64,000 nt of DNA from Sesamum alatum (GCA_034509735.1 JACGWO010000003.1:4960001-5024000); one strand, 5' to 3'. Positions 1 to 12,063 are shown, counted from the stretch's first letter. The notes: a model not told the origin generated them from the sequence alone. Made by a program: numbers and translations.

Positions 1-974
1 GTGGCCGTCTAGCAACGGTCCATGGCACTAGAGACTAGGTGAATTGGCGTGAACATTTAGGCGCCGATTCCGTACGGGTACGATCCTTCCGTCTACCGTC
101 TCCCGGCCTTAGTCTAGGGTATGGAATTGGGCGTCGGTTCCCATCCTTGACTAGGCATCTATGCTTAATACTCGAGACCACGTATGCTTCATTGCGTCGA
201 CACAGGAAACCATTCCCTGTTCGACCAACCACTGTGGCCACAGCTTCAAACAGCATGAACGTGTCTCCGAGTGCATAGGAGATACCTCTGTCACATACTG
301 ACAGGGGACGGATCCTCTTCTTGGAATCCACCGTCCTCGCTACACATTCCGACTGCACTGGACAAGGCTTATAATGATCATCTTACAGAATGATCACCTC
401 TCGCCAGATCCAAGATACAGCCGTCCTGTGCACGTGACTGCCATGATTCCTCAAGTCTGAGGATTACTCCCGTACTATCGGAACCGGGGAATCCAATCAT
501 ACCGACCAAGCCTCCAAGGCTTCCATATGATGATCCCCGCGAGTCAGTCCAGTCGGCTCGACCCCAGTCGACCAACCCATCAAGATCGTGTAGGCGTCCC
601 ACGCTTGCCGCCGATGAAACACGGCACTCATCCAATGAACACGACTCTTGACGCAAGTCTCAATAGGACTCTCGATGCCCTGTCTCGAGGTCCTCGACTT
701 GGAACGTTTCAGACCCAACTCTTAATCAGTTGGTTTCATGACCACCATCCAATGCGTGGCCCAACTGCACGAGTTGTTATCCATGGTCTGTGGGCTTTGT
801 TGCGATATAAGTTAAACACCGGTTTAACAAATGTAAGATGAGCGCAACAAAGAAGGTACCATTGGTGACGAATACTCATCTTATTCATCACATAATAATA
901 TTACATTCACATCAAGTTGTCGGATAGGTTACAAATTGCCAAACCTATTGGCTTTCTGGTCACCTATTCCAACA
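1..974 (-). repeat. 3' LTR of copia A1 (partial)
   Basis: It ends in CTATTCCAACA, the reverse complement of the LTR start TGTTGGAATAG, directly followed by a reverse-strand polypurine tract. It corresponds base for base to 7648-8621. The missing 1.25 kb lies left of the window. It includes the palindrome CTGTGGCCACAG at 232-243. Confidence 0.95.
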
Positions 975-986
975 ATCTCCCACTTG
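975..986 (-). promoter_or_regulatory. Polypurine tract of copia A1
   Basis: In element orientation the sequence is AAGTGGGAGAT immediately before the 3' LTR. This purine run primes plus-strand DNA synthesis in LTR retroelements. The same tract precedes the LTRs at 42909 (minus), 48540 (plus) and, as AAGTGGGAAAT, 59683 (plus). Confidence 0.8.
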
Positions 987-998
987 ACCTAAAGCCAA

Positions 999-3900
999 TC
1001 ACCCATTGACCTCGAACCTCTTATTCAGATGGTGAGTATGGGCAACTTGCGACATGGGCTTAGCAAGTGGATCTGCTATGTTTTCTGCGGAGCTGACTCG
1101 GTCCAACCGAACGTCACTCCTGCTATCCATCTCTCTAAGAGATGGTAGCGTCTAAGAATATGCTTGGATCGTGATGAGATCTCGGTTCCTTTGCTAGCGC
1201 TATCGCCCCGTTGTTATCATAAAAGATAATTACAGGCTTAGCAATGCTAGGTACTACATCCAACCCTTGGATGTAGCTCATCAACCAAACCACTCCTTAG
1301 CAGCTTCCAAAGCCGCTATGTATTCAAAACTCTATGGTGGAGTCCACCGTGGTAGCCTGCTTGGAACCCTTCCAAGTAACCACGCCACCATTTAGTCTAA
1401 ATACAAAACCAAACTGAGACTTGGCATCATCGTCATCCGACTGGAAGCTAGCGTCGCTATAGCCTTCCAGTATCAACTCTCCACCGCCGTAGATCAAGAA
1501 CATATCCTTAGTCCTATTCAGGTACTTCAGGATAGTCTTGACTGCACTCAAGCGAAAGCCACATCAGGTCTAGTGCATTGAACAGCATACTGTATGCTGC
1601 CTACGGCTGAAGCATAGGGGATGTCCAACATCCGTTTAAGCTCCTCATCAGTCTTAGGAGACTGCTTCTTGGATAACTTAATTCCATGCCTCATTGGAAG
1701 GAATCCTCGTTTTGAGTTCTCCATCTTGAATCTCTTCAAGACTTTCTCAATGTACGAGGACTGGGCCATTCCTAACATCCTTTTAGATCTATCCCTGTAG
1801 ATCTTGATGCCAAGGATGTAGGATGCCTCGCCCATATCCTTCATGGAGAATTGCATTGACAGCCAAGTTTTAGTGGTACCCAACATCTTAGCATCATTCC
1901 CAATGAGCAAGGTGTCATCCACGTAAAGCACCAGAAACGCAACTGAGCTCCCACTGATCTTCTTGTATACACAAGGATCGGATTCGTTCTTGATGAAATC
2001 ATATCCCCGTATGACTTCATCCAAACGTATGTTCCAGCTTCGGGTTTAACCCCCTTTGATGGATCTGCTAGGGTCCAAACCTTGTTTGTACCCATCGAGT
2101 CCATCTCGGATTTCATGGCCTCAAGCCACTTGTCCGAATCGATGTCCGACATCGCTTCTCCGTATGTCTTTGGATCATTATCCAACTGACCGGTCAGGCC
2201 CAGAAATCCATACCTATCAGGTGCATGGGATACTCTGGCCGACCTACGGAGGACTGGAACAATATCAGTGGGAACCACTGGCTCAGATGTCACTGCCGCC
2301 TCATGGGGTACCTCACTTGATTCCTCAAGGAGTACCTCATCGCGTCGACTATCCGATGGAAAACCTTTTTCCAAGAACACTGCGTTTCGCGAGACAAAAA
2401 CCTTTTGCTCGGAGGGATCATAGAAATAATACCCCGCAGTTTCTTTCGGATAGCCGATAAACCTGCATAAACTAGACCTCGAGTCCAGTTTATCTCCCAC
2501 TAATCTCTTGACATATGCGGGGCAACCCCACACTTTCAAGTATTTGTAGGAGGCAGGCTTGCCATGCCATATCTCATATGGCGTCTGGGATACCCTTTTA
2601 GATGGCGCCAAGTTCAAAACTTTGGCCGCCGTCTCAAGAGCGTATCCCCAGAAGGGAAGGGGTAGTTCGGTAAAACTCATCATGGATCGGACCATGTCCA
2701 ACAAGGTCCGATTCCTCCTTTCAGACACACCGTTAAGTTGCGGTGTTCCAGGAGGGGTCCACTGAGAGAGAATCCCATTCTCTTTTAGATAATCAGTAAA
2801 CTCACCACTCAAATACTCTCTACCTCGGTCCGACCGAAGGGCTTTGATCTTTCGACCGGTTTGGTTCTCTACTTCAAGTCTGTATTCCTTAAACCTTCCA
2901 AAGGCTTCAGACTTGTACCTCATCAGGTAAACATAACCATACCGTGAGTGATCATCGGTAAAGGTTATGAAGTACGAGTACCCACCTCTAGCCTGAGTAC
3001 TTAGTGGACCACAGACATCTGTATGGATCAAATCCAACAGACCACTGGCCAGCGTACTTTGTCCAACAAAGGGTTTCTTGGTCATCTTTCCCTTTAGACA
3101 GGATTCGCAGGTCGGTAGGTTGTCCAAATCGTCTATTTCTAGACTCTTTGAGTCCACCAACCTTCTTATCCTATCTTTAGAGATATGACCTAACCTCGCA
3201 TGCCATATCTGTGCGTTATTATGATCATCACGTTTTCGTTTGTGTTCTGCAGTCATAATCCAATTAGACTGTTGAAGTATGTACAGACCGTTGACCAATG
3301 TACCAAGCAAATGAGAAATACCATCTTTGATAATGAAAAAACCGTTTTTATTGATGGTAAATTCATATCCCTCCTTATCAAGGACCGGGATGGAAACAAT
3401 GTTTTAAATCATGCTAGGTACATAGAAACAGTCGTTCAGTACAATCCTAATATGACTACTAATGGCTAACTCTTGTGATCCTACGGCCTCCGCAGCAACG
3501 GCCTTGCCATCGCCTAGCCTTAGGATCATCTCATCCTTGGTTAGCCTTCTGCTTCTTTGCAGTGCCTGCAAATCATTGTAGATGTGAGCACCACACCTGG
3601 TATCCAGTACCCATGAAGCAGAATTAGTAATCATATTAACTTCAACCACAAACACACCTGGGTTGGAGAGGAGTTGTGGGCACTCCCTCTTCCAATGCCC
3701 TTTCCCTTGGCAATGCATGCAGACATCATTTGCCTTGGACCGCTGAGAACCACGGGCCTTTCCTTTCCCTTTGCTCGGTCCAACCGGAGCAACAGGGACG
3801 CCCGGAGCGTGAGCAGGGGCCACAACCGTCTACCCTTTGCCCTTCTTCCTCTTCCAGCGTCCGGCCCTCTTGCCATTCGCCTTGGAGGTCGAAGCCTCTC

Positions 3901-4519
3901 CTATCAATACCGCCGGCGCCGACTTGTGGGTCGTTGCCTCGTATTGGACCAGCATGTTGATCAACTCATGAATAGACTTCTCAAGTCCGTTCATGTTGTA
4001 GTTTACAACAAACGGGTCATAGGATGGAGGGAGCGACTGGAGGATCACGTCAATGTACGTGTCATTGTTAAGCCCAGCTTTAAGGTCCTCGAGTTTCTCC
4101 ACTAGGGAGAGCATCTTGACCCCATGACTCTGTACAGACGCTCCTTCAGCGAGCTTGGTGCCAAAGAATGCTTTTGTGGCGGCATATCTAATATGCCTAT
4201 CCGAAACCGCATAAACCTCGTTCATGCGGAGCATTATGGCGGAGACGTTGTCCAACCTCTCATACTGCTTCTGGATGTCGTTAGACATCGAAGCTAGTAT
4301 GATACTGCGTACTTTCCGGTTGTCCTCATGCCATTTCTCGAACGTCAAACGTTCTTCAGGCGTGGACCCCTCCGGTAAGTTGCTCGGTGGCGGCTCGTCC
4401 AAGACGTAGCCTTGGTTCTCGAAACCGAGGACAATCCTCAGGTTTCTCAGCCGGTCCGAGTAGTTCGTTCCATTGAATTTGTTAGTCTCAAGAATCATGG
4501 TTAACGGGTTCTTAGACAT
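999..4519 (-). pseudogene. Broken copia gag-pol polyprotein, element A1
   Basis: The frame opens with MSKNPLTMILETN at 4519. Gag is a UBN2-type domain (4519 to about 3900), followed by a CX2CX4HX4C zinc knuckle near 3680-3722. Then come the protease (about 3590-3625), gag-pre-integrase and HHCC finger (about 3210-3070), integrase core (about 3050-2690, ending at GVSERRNRT), RT with the YVDD motif near 1915-1945, and RNase H (about 1550-1010). Breaks: an in-frame TAG at 3830-3832 just after Gag's basic tail; protease motif D-T-R where copy A2 has D-T-G; TAA at 3404-3406; a 341-bp deletion of RT at about 2041, with CGGG at the join; and a deletion of roughly 50 bp in RNase H near 1549 between CACTC repeats. 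The element cannot make a full polyprotein. Confidence 0.93.
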
Positions 4520-6380
4520 ATCTACATTAATGAAAATGTAAAGCAGAAATTAGCAGATGATGGTAATATTATTGTTCAAGTTGAAAGACTTGGTCTTTTA
4601 GTCTTTAACCCTCCCACTATTTATACGAAAGTCCGCCAACTCTCAAGCGGAGTTTCGGGAAACCATTTCCTAGTGGGCTTGGGATCCACAAGCGTAATCT
4701 CCATGCCTCGCTTTTACGATTCACATGAAGAAGACCTCGTGGGAGATATCCAATATCATTCTCATCCAATGAGATTCCCAAGATATTTTGCCTCACCTAT
4801 TCGCATGGTTCCGAGGACTCCAAGCGAACCATGTTACTCAGTGTTAGGCCCGACCCATCAACCAAATCATGCCTCAAGCTGTCGCCCCCACGACTCGTGA
4901 GACAGGGAAACAGCGAGCGCAGTCCTTTTGTTCACAACAATAGTGCAGCTTTCCCCTAGTCCAAGTGTGCCACGACTCGTGAGACCACACTTGGGTAGTG
5001 GTAGCTTCCTCACCACATTGCTGTGGATGGAAGGCTCGGACAGACCAAAATACCATTTTGATCCAAGTCCGTTCTGGGCCTAATATTTAATTTGGTCCAA
5101 CCAAATGAGAGTTTGTGTATGACCGAGACCTCATCACATTATTGTGTTTTAGCATGCATAAATATCCAATATTTAAAGCGATAAATAAATACGCCGCATG
5201 CAGAAAACATAGCATACCCCTGTTAGGATGATCACAAGCCCAACCTATGCGACCCACTGAGCCCGCAGTGAGTCTATGGTCTGTCTAGGGTGGTCCTAAA
5301 TTATTACAATAGTAATATACCCATTGTCATTCCAATGGGCCTTGTAGTGCTCTTGTTTCACGCCTTGATGCTCCTCCTTGGGGTCACCGACTCCAATTGC
5401 TTGTTAAAATTAAAACCTCACCAATCCTATCTACTCTCATTACAACTGAAAGTAATACATTGGTAATAAGGAAAACAAGCCTTAACATCATGAGGCTGAA
5501 AATACGGGAGATGATAGTCCCAAAAACAAGAGGCACGCAGGCCCCACCCAACAGAAAATAAATAAACATTCATTCATCCATACACAAGGTCTAGGGCTTT
5601 GTGATCATCCCATGTTGATTCCATCAACTCACATATAACATAATTATTCCAAATAATCATGCATAAATAACCAATGGATATTCCAAATACCCAAGTGATG
5701 TCCAACATCACAAAAGCATAAATATACAAATAATATGCAAAATTCAAATTTTAAAATTTAATGGACATTTTAAACAATGCATCCAATGCATGTATTAATC
5801 ACAAATTAATTAAGCAAATTTAATCCAAGGAATAATCCAATTATTCCAAAATCAAAAATGCAAAATTAACAATATTTTCAGAATATTGTGCAGAAAATAC
5901 AGAAAATCGAATTTTCCGGAAAAAGTTGAAAAACGGCACAAAACGGCCCAGCCGTTGTGCTGGCCGGCCGCCCGCGCGCACAGGGCAGCGCGCGCGCGCG
6001 CTGTGGCGCGCGCTGGCCCTCGGCCAGCAGTGGCCGGCTGCGCACAGCGCGCGCGCGCGCGCCTGTGCGCAGCGTCCGCGCGCATGGCGCGCGCGCGCAG
6101 GCGCCTGCCTGCGCGCGGCCACTGCCGGCCCGACCAAATTTTTTTTTTTTTTTTGTTTTTCAAAACTGTTTCAACACAATAAAATTAATATTATTCTGAA
6201 AATAAGCATGCAATTTTAGATCCAATCTAAAAAAATTAAGCATGCCAAAAGTCCATTAAATCCAAACAATTGAATCATCATATTATTCATATATTTATGT
6301 AATCTAAGATGCCAATAAAGCCGTTTAAAAGCAAGTAGATCATGCCAAACACATAGATCTATGCCCCTTACATCGAACCG
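4520..6380 (-). other. Untranslated leader of copia A1
   Basis: This 1.86-kb stretch lies between the primer site and gag and has no convincing gene. In element order it carries a CG-rich island (5940-6128), a CACTG/CAGTG stem at 5255-5270, and two hairpins centred on CACGACTCGTG (plus-strand reading) at 4889-4899 and 4971-4981. The second hairpin is enclosed by 9-bp perfect arms at 4961-4969 and 4986-4994. The layout matches the B-family leader despite different sequence, so these parts probably serve the RNA (packaging, dimerisation or translation). That role is inference. Confidence 0.75.
5940..6128. repeat. CG-rich alternating purine-pyrimidine island in the A1 leader
   Basis: Runs of GCGCGC and CGCGCG dominate about 190 bp inside an AT-rich element. 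A shorter version is present in A2 (55345-55435), and larger ones in families C and B. Open frames across it are a by-product of low stop-codon frequency in CG-rich DNA. Confidence 0.85.
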
Positions 6381-6393
6381 GGCTCTGATACCA
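6381..6393 (-). promoter_or_regulatory. Primer binding site of copia A1 (tRNA-Met type)
   Basis: The plus strand reads GGCTCTGATACCA, the reverse complement of TGGTATCAGAGCC, which pairs with the 3' end of plant initiator tRNA-Met. It lies two bases from the 5' LTR, fixing the LTR edge at 6396. Confidence 0.93.
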
Positions 6394-6395
6394 CT

Positions 6396-8621
6396 TGAAG
6401 GACAAGCGGATCCGCCCGGGAGCGTGAGCGGAAGCGAGAAAGGCGAGAAAGTGCGTAAATTTAAATCAAATTCAAAATACGCGAATCCCAAGGGGTGTAC
6501 CCTTGGGTGCTCAACCGGGCGTTCGATGTCGGATGTGTAAATATTAAAACATATATTTAAACACATAGGGCATAGATATATAAATGGAATCAATCAAAGC
6601 GTAATAAACCGTTACCTTTGATTGTTTAGCGTATGCTCCCGGCTACTAGCATTGTTCCTTCTCCGGAATGCTCACGAAATCCAAACGTATGGATTCTCCA
6701 AAGGTGATCCACACCACACCGGAAGAAACACACGTTATTCTTGCTAGAAAAGAACGGGTTTAGGAAGGAATCGGTTTAAGAGAAGAACACTATGAATTAG
6801 TGTTCTCTTAAACTTACTTTGTTCTTCTTCTTGATTCAAAATCAAGTGAAGAACACAAGTGTAAGAGAGGGAGGGAGCACGAAAATTGAGAGAAAGGAGA
6901 GGATTTTTGTCTTCTCTTTTTCCTAGAAAAAGATGAATAATGAATCACTTATGCTAGGTGTTGTATATTCTAATATATATACATAATTAATGTGATTATT
7001 GGAATGTGTCTAGGTTCATCCAAGGATGTCTAGATTCATTCCAATCAATCACCATCAATTCTTCAATCAAGCCTACCAAAATTTATGGTATGATCAAATC
7101 ATACCAAAAGGGAAGAGCTTGATTGGAGTTGATTTGTCTCTTTCCAAAAGAGACAAGTCAACATACCACCTAGCATGAAACATGGCTGATTTTGCTTCCT
7201 CCAAGGGAGCATGTCGGCCATATTTAATTAAGGGAAGAAGTCCAACTTCTTCCTATTCCAAATTAGGAATTATTTCTCCTCTCGGGTATAATTTAACGGA
7301 CCGGGTTTTATCGTAATCCAATTACGACGATCCCAATATTAAATCCAATTTAATGTCCACTTAAATTATTCCCGTTGATCTTTTAATCCAATTAAAAGAT
7401 CCAACGTCTCAACATCTCAACTTTCCATATTTAATCGAAAATCCAATTTACCGATTAAATGAAAGCCCGATACAATATCGGCCCGTCCATCCAATGGACT
7501 TTCCCTTAAGTAATCCAATTACTTATTTTATCCTTCGAGATTGACTCCAAGTTGATCTCTCAACCTCCTCGGTGATTTGTGTGTGACCCTTTAGGTTCAC
7601 CCTCAGCTAGACTTGGGCCCGTGTCCCACAAGGGCCCGTTACCATGGGTGGCCGTCTAGCAACGGTCCATGGCACTAGAGACTAGGTGAATTGGCGTGAA
7701 CATTTAGGCGCCGATTCCGTACGGGTACGATCCTTCCGTCTACCGTCTCCCGGCCTTAGTCTAGGGTATGGAATTGGGCGTCGGTTCCCATCCTTGACTA
7801 GGCATCTATGCTTAATACTCGAGACCACGTATGCTTCATTGCGTCGACACAGGAAACCATTCCCTGTTCGACCAACCACTGTGGCCACAGCTTCAAACAG
7901 CATGAACGTGTCTCCGAGTGCATAGGAGATACCTCTGTCACATACTGACAGGGGACGGATCCTCTTCTTGGAATCCACCGTCCTCGCTACACATTCCGAC
8001 TGCACTGGACAAGGCTTATAATGATCATCTTACAGAATGATCACCTCTCGCCAGATCCAAGATACAGCCGTCCTGTGCACGTGACTGCCATGATTCCTCA
8101 AGTCTGAGGATTACTCCCGTACTATCGGAACCGGGGAATCCAATCATACCGACCAAGCCTCCAAGGCTTCCATATGATGATCCCCGCGAGTCAGTCCAGT
8201 CGGCTCGACCCCAGTCGACCAACCCATCAAGATCGTGTAGGCGTCCCACGCTTGCCGCCGATGAAACACGGCACTCATCCAATGAACACGACTCTTGACG
8301 CAAGTCTCAATAGGACTCTCGATGCCCTGTCTCGAGGTCCTCGACTTGGAACGTTTCAGACCCAACTCTTAATCAGTTGGTTTCATGACCACCATCCAAT
8401 GCGTGGCCCAACTGCACGAGTTGTTATCCATGGTCTGTGGGCTTTGTTGCGATATAAGTTAAACACCGGTTTAACAAATGTAAGATGAGCGCAACAAAGA
8501 AGGTACCATTGGTGACGAATACTCATCTTATTCATCACATAATAATATTACATTCACATCAAGTTGTCGGATAGGTTACAAATTGCCAAACCTATTGGCT
8601 TTCTGGTCACCTATTCCAACA
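6396..8621 (-). repeat. 5' LTR of copia A1 (complete, 2226 bp)
   Basis: It is bounded by TGAAGG on the left and CTATTCCAACA on the right (TG...CA in element orientation). A TATATATA stretch at about 6971-6980 is the likely core promoter in element sense. The U3 half contains the block shared with family B and the palindrome CTGTGGCCACAG (about 7879-7890). A 107-codon open frame at 7682-8005 is discussed as a finding. Confidence 0.95.
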
Positions 8622-8974
8622 GTTAATTGATAGCGTGTACCGATGTCTCTTCTCCCCAAAATAATTTCTTGCTAGCACAAGGGTTGTTTGCTTTCCGGTG
8701 GAGCGAGTGAGATGATTTAGAGGGTCTCTTCTTTGAGATCTTGGTGCAAAACGGAGAACAATGCGTGTAGCCGAAATGAAAACATGTTGTGTTTTATTGA
8801 ACATGAGATACAATGAACGCCCGGGAGAATCAAGGGCACACCCCTTGATTCGTTTATGTATATTATGCATGATTTAAATTCCATTTAATTATGCTTTGTA
8901 ATTTTTTTATTACGCACTATTTCGCTCTTCCGCTATTCGCGTTAATCTCCCGGGCCGATCCACACATTCTTTCA
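8622..8974 (+). repeat. Partial B-type LTR (3' end), decayed
   Basis: It begins inside the LTR at the GTTAATTGATA motif, shows the typical U5 stretch with CCCGGGAGAATCAAGGGCAC, and ends CGATCCACACATTCTTTCA. It is clearly older than the other B LTRs. Copia A1 interrupts it; its left part is outside the window. Confidence 0.8.
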
Positions 8975-9499
8975 CAACACACACTCGTCTCTCTCCCTCT
9001 TACCTCTCGTCCGCCCCCTCTCTCTCTACAAGAAATATATTTTCTTGTTCTTTTATTCTTGGAACACTAGAACATTGATGAATCAATACCGTTAATCCAT
9101 AACGTGTTGTTGATTTATCCATTCCCAAAATCATACTTGTTTGTTGCTAGCACGATGTGCAAGATACGTGGGTGGATCGTGTGTCACGATTTGGAGGGTC
9201 TCAAGAACGAGATCTTGGTGCAAAACGGGGAACAACGCGTGTAGCCGTTGAAGACGAAAACGACAACGGGTAGGTCTTGTTTTAATGTTTCGTCTCTTTT
9301 ATTTTTTTCTCCCTATGGCCTCCATGACAATTGCATGTTCTTTACATCATGAGATACACCGAACATCCGGGAATCTCAAGGGTACACCCCTTGAGCGTGT
9401 TCTTTATTTATTAAAGCATGCTTTCAATTTTCGTATTTTATTTTATACCGCGCTTCCGCATTCGCGCAATTTCCCGGGACGATCCACGATTCCTTTCAG
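8975..9499 (+). repeat. Second partial B-type LTR (3' end)
   Basis: It starts at the CT-rich segment downstream of the B promoter and runs through to the terminal ATTCCTTTCA at 9499. The preceding fragment lies directly against it, as if one LTR had inserted into another. Confidence 0.8.
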
Positions 9500-10080
9500 A
9501 GCCGACCGGATTGACTCAGGGGGATCATCATATGGAAGCCTTGGAGGCTTGGTCGGTATGATTGTTTTTTTCCCCGGTTCTGATAGTACGGGAGTAATCC
9601 TCAGACTTGAGGGATCATGGCAATCCCGTGCACAAGACGGCTGTATCTTGGATCTGGCGAGAGGTGATCATTCTGTAAGATGATTATCATAAGCCTTGTC
9701 CAGTGCAGTCGGAATATGTAGCGACGACGGTGGATTCCAAGAAGAGGATCCGTCCCTTGTCAGTATGTGACAGAGGTATCTCCTATGCACTCGGAGGCAT
9801 GTTCATGCTGTTTTAAAGCTGTGGCCACAGTGGTTGGTCGAACAGGGAATGGTTTCCTGTGCCGACGCAATGAAGTATGCGTAGTCTCGAGTATTAAGCA
9901 TAGATGCCTAGTCAAGAATGGGAACCGACGCCCAATTCCATACCTTTGACTAAGGCCGGAAGATGGTTGACGAAGGATCGCACCCGTACGGAATTGGAGC
10001 TTAAATGTTCACGCCAATTCACCTAGTCTCCAGTGCCATGGACCATTGCTAGACGGCTACCCATGGTAACGGGCCCTTGT
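9500..10080 (+). repeat. A-type LTR fragment, plus orientation
   Basis: The sequence from GAGCCGACCGG to ACGGGCCCTTGT matches the middle of the A LTR in reverse orientation relative to A1. It includes CTGTGGCCACAG. It joins a minus-oriented A LTR piece head to head at about 10081. Confidence 0.85.
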
Positions 10081-11438
10081 AGGAATTATTTCTCCTCTCG
10101 GGTATAATTTAATGGACCGGATTTTATCGTAATCCAATTACAACGAATCCAACATTAAATCCAATTTAATGTCCATTTAAATTAATCCTGTTGATCTTTT
10201 AATCCAATTAAAAGATCCAACGTCTCAACGTCTCAACTTTCCATATTTAATCGAAAATCCAATTTACCGATTAAACGGAAGCCCGATACAATATCGGCCG
10301 GTCCATCCAATGGACTTTCCCTTAAGTAATCCAATTACTTATTTTATCCTTCGAGATTGACTCCAAGTCGCTCTCTCAACCTCCTCGGTGATTTTTGTGT
10401 GACCCTTTAGGTTCACCCTCAGCTAGACTTGGGCCCGTGTCCCACAAGGGCCCGTTACCATGGGTGGCCGTCTAGCAACGGTCCATGGCACTAGAGACTA
10501 GGTGAATTGACGTGAACATTTAGGCGCCGATTCCGTACGGGTACGATCCTTCCGTCTACCGTCTCCCGGCCTTAGTCTAGGGTATTGAATTGGGCGTCGG
10601 TTCCCATTCTTGACTAGGCATCTATGCTTAATACTCGAGACCACGTATGCTTCATTGCGTCGACACAGGAAACCATTCCCTGTTCGACCAACCACTGTGG
10701 CCACAACTTCAAATAGCATGAACGTGTCTCCGAGTGCATAGGAGATACCTCTGTCACATACTGACAGGGGACGGATCCTCTTCTTGGAATCTACCGTCCT
10801 CGCTACACATTCCAACTGCACTGGACAAGGCTTATGATTATCATCTTACAGAATGATTACCTCTCGCCAGATCCAAGATACAGCCGTCCTTTGCACGCGA
10901 CTGCCATGATTCCTCAAGTATGCGGATTACTCCCGTACTATCAGAACCGGGAAAAACCAATCATACCGACCAAGCCTCCAAGGCTTCCATATGATGATCC
11001 CCGTGAGTCAATCCAGTCGGCTCGACCCCAGTCGACTAACCCATCAAGATCGTGTTGGTGTACCACGCTTGTCGCCGATGAAACACGGCAGTCATCCAAT
11101 GAATACGACTCTTGATGCAAGTCTCAATAGGACGCTCGATGCCCTGTCTCGAGGTCCTCGACTTGGAACGTTTCAGACCCAACTCTTAATCAGTTGGTTT
11201 CATGACCACCATCCAATGCGTGGCCCAACTGCACGAGTTGTTATCCATGGTCTGTGGGCTTTGTTGCGATATAAGTTAAACACCGTTTTAACAAATGTAA
11301 GATGAGCGCAACAAAGAAGGTACCATTGGTGACGAACACTCATCTTATTCATCACGTAATAATATTACATTTTCATCAAGTTGTCAGATAGGTTACAAAT
11401 CGCTAAACCTATTGGCTTTCTGGTCACCTATTCTAACA
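10081..11438 (-). repeat. A-type LTR fragment, minus orientation, 3' truncated
   Basis: It corresponds to about 7266-8621 of the A1 LTR and ends in the intact terminus CTATTCTAACA at 11438. There it abuts the truncated gypsy 5' LTR. Many single-base differences from A1 mark it as an older copy. Confidence 0.88.
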
Positions 11439-12058
11439 CATTGAGCTATGCACTCCAGGTTGGATAAGTAGGGCCCTAAGGAAACAACTAAAATGCCTTC
11501 TATTATATCGTGAGTTAATATCTTATTGTAGTTATGTGATTTCTTATCTGCTGTAATATATGTCGCATGTTGGTTGTGTTGGTATAATTGCTTTATACTT
11601 GACTAGTTGCTCGTATACTTATATATAGACCGAAAGGCTGATACTTATTGAGTAGGCAGCTCATTCCTTGCCACACACACGTTTCAGGAGATAGGTCGCA
11701 CGGATTAATACCATTGGATCTTGAGCCGTGCCATGACACTGAATAGGTGGGTCAGCCGTGACATCGAAGGTGGAAGTTTTTGGGCTATGAAATTAAGACA
11801 TCCTAGTATTGTAGAGCTTGTTGTAAGATTTTGGACAGTTGGACATTGGTTATCTTTTTCTTAAGTTATGTACAGTGGTGGGAAGTAAATATAAGGTTTT
11901 TGGCTATATTTATGATCTAATATCGTATATATATATATATATATCTATTTGTTATATTGGTAAAACATAATCTATATTATGTTATGGAATGAGTTGAGAT
12001 TAAGAAAATGGAAGATTAATTAGTGGTAACTAGGTGTCGTACTGTAGGGAGTGTTACA
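11439..12058 (+). repeat. Gypsy 5' LTR (3' portion only)
   Basis: From CATTGAG to GTGTTACA it matches about 18778-19244 of the 3' LTR. One block of about 150 bp (roughly 11483-11635) is present here and missing from the 3' LTR. The terminal TTACA is followed by TTAGG and the primer site. Confidence 0.9.
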
Positions 12059-12063
12059 TTAGG

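Larger units (their letters stand above)
1..8621 (-). mobile_element. Copia LTR retrotransposon A1 (left end cut by window)
   Basis: This is a Ty1/copia element read on the minus strand. Order on the plus strand: 3' LTR (cut by the window), polypurine tract, RNase H, RT, integrase, protease, Gag, leader, primer binding site, 5' LTR. The two LTRs are colinear at an offset of 7647 over all 974 visible bases, and I see no difference by eye, so the insertion is very recent. The right flank starts GTTAA, the expected target duplication, but the left flank lies outside the window. It sits in an older B-type LTR (8622-8974). Its genes are defective. The copia assignment is firm; the lineage within copia is not resolved. 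Confidence 0.93.

Noticed and set aside
527..841. 104-codon plus-strand frame repeated at 8174, 10991, 42462 and 57489
   Set aside because: It is antisense to the LTR, and its recurrence is explained by LTR copies. No promoter or domain supports it.
5841..6219. Several overlapping open frames of about 80-103 codons on both strands
   Set aside because: They all lie over the CG-rich island, where stop codons are rare. They are Arg/Ala-rich in every frame and not conserved in A2.
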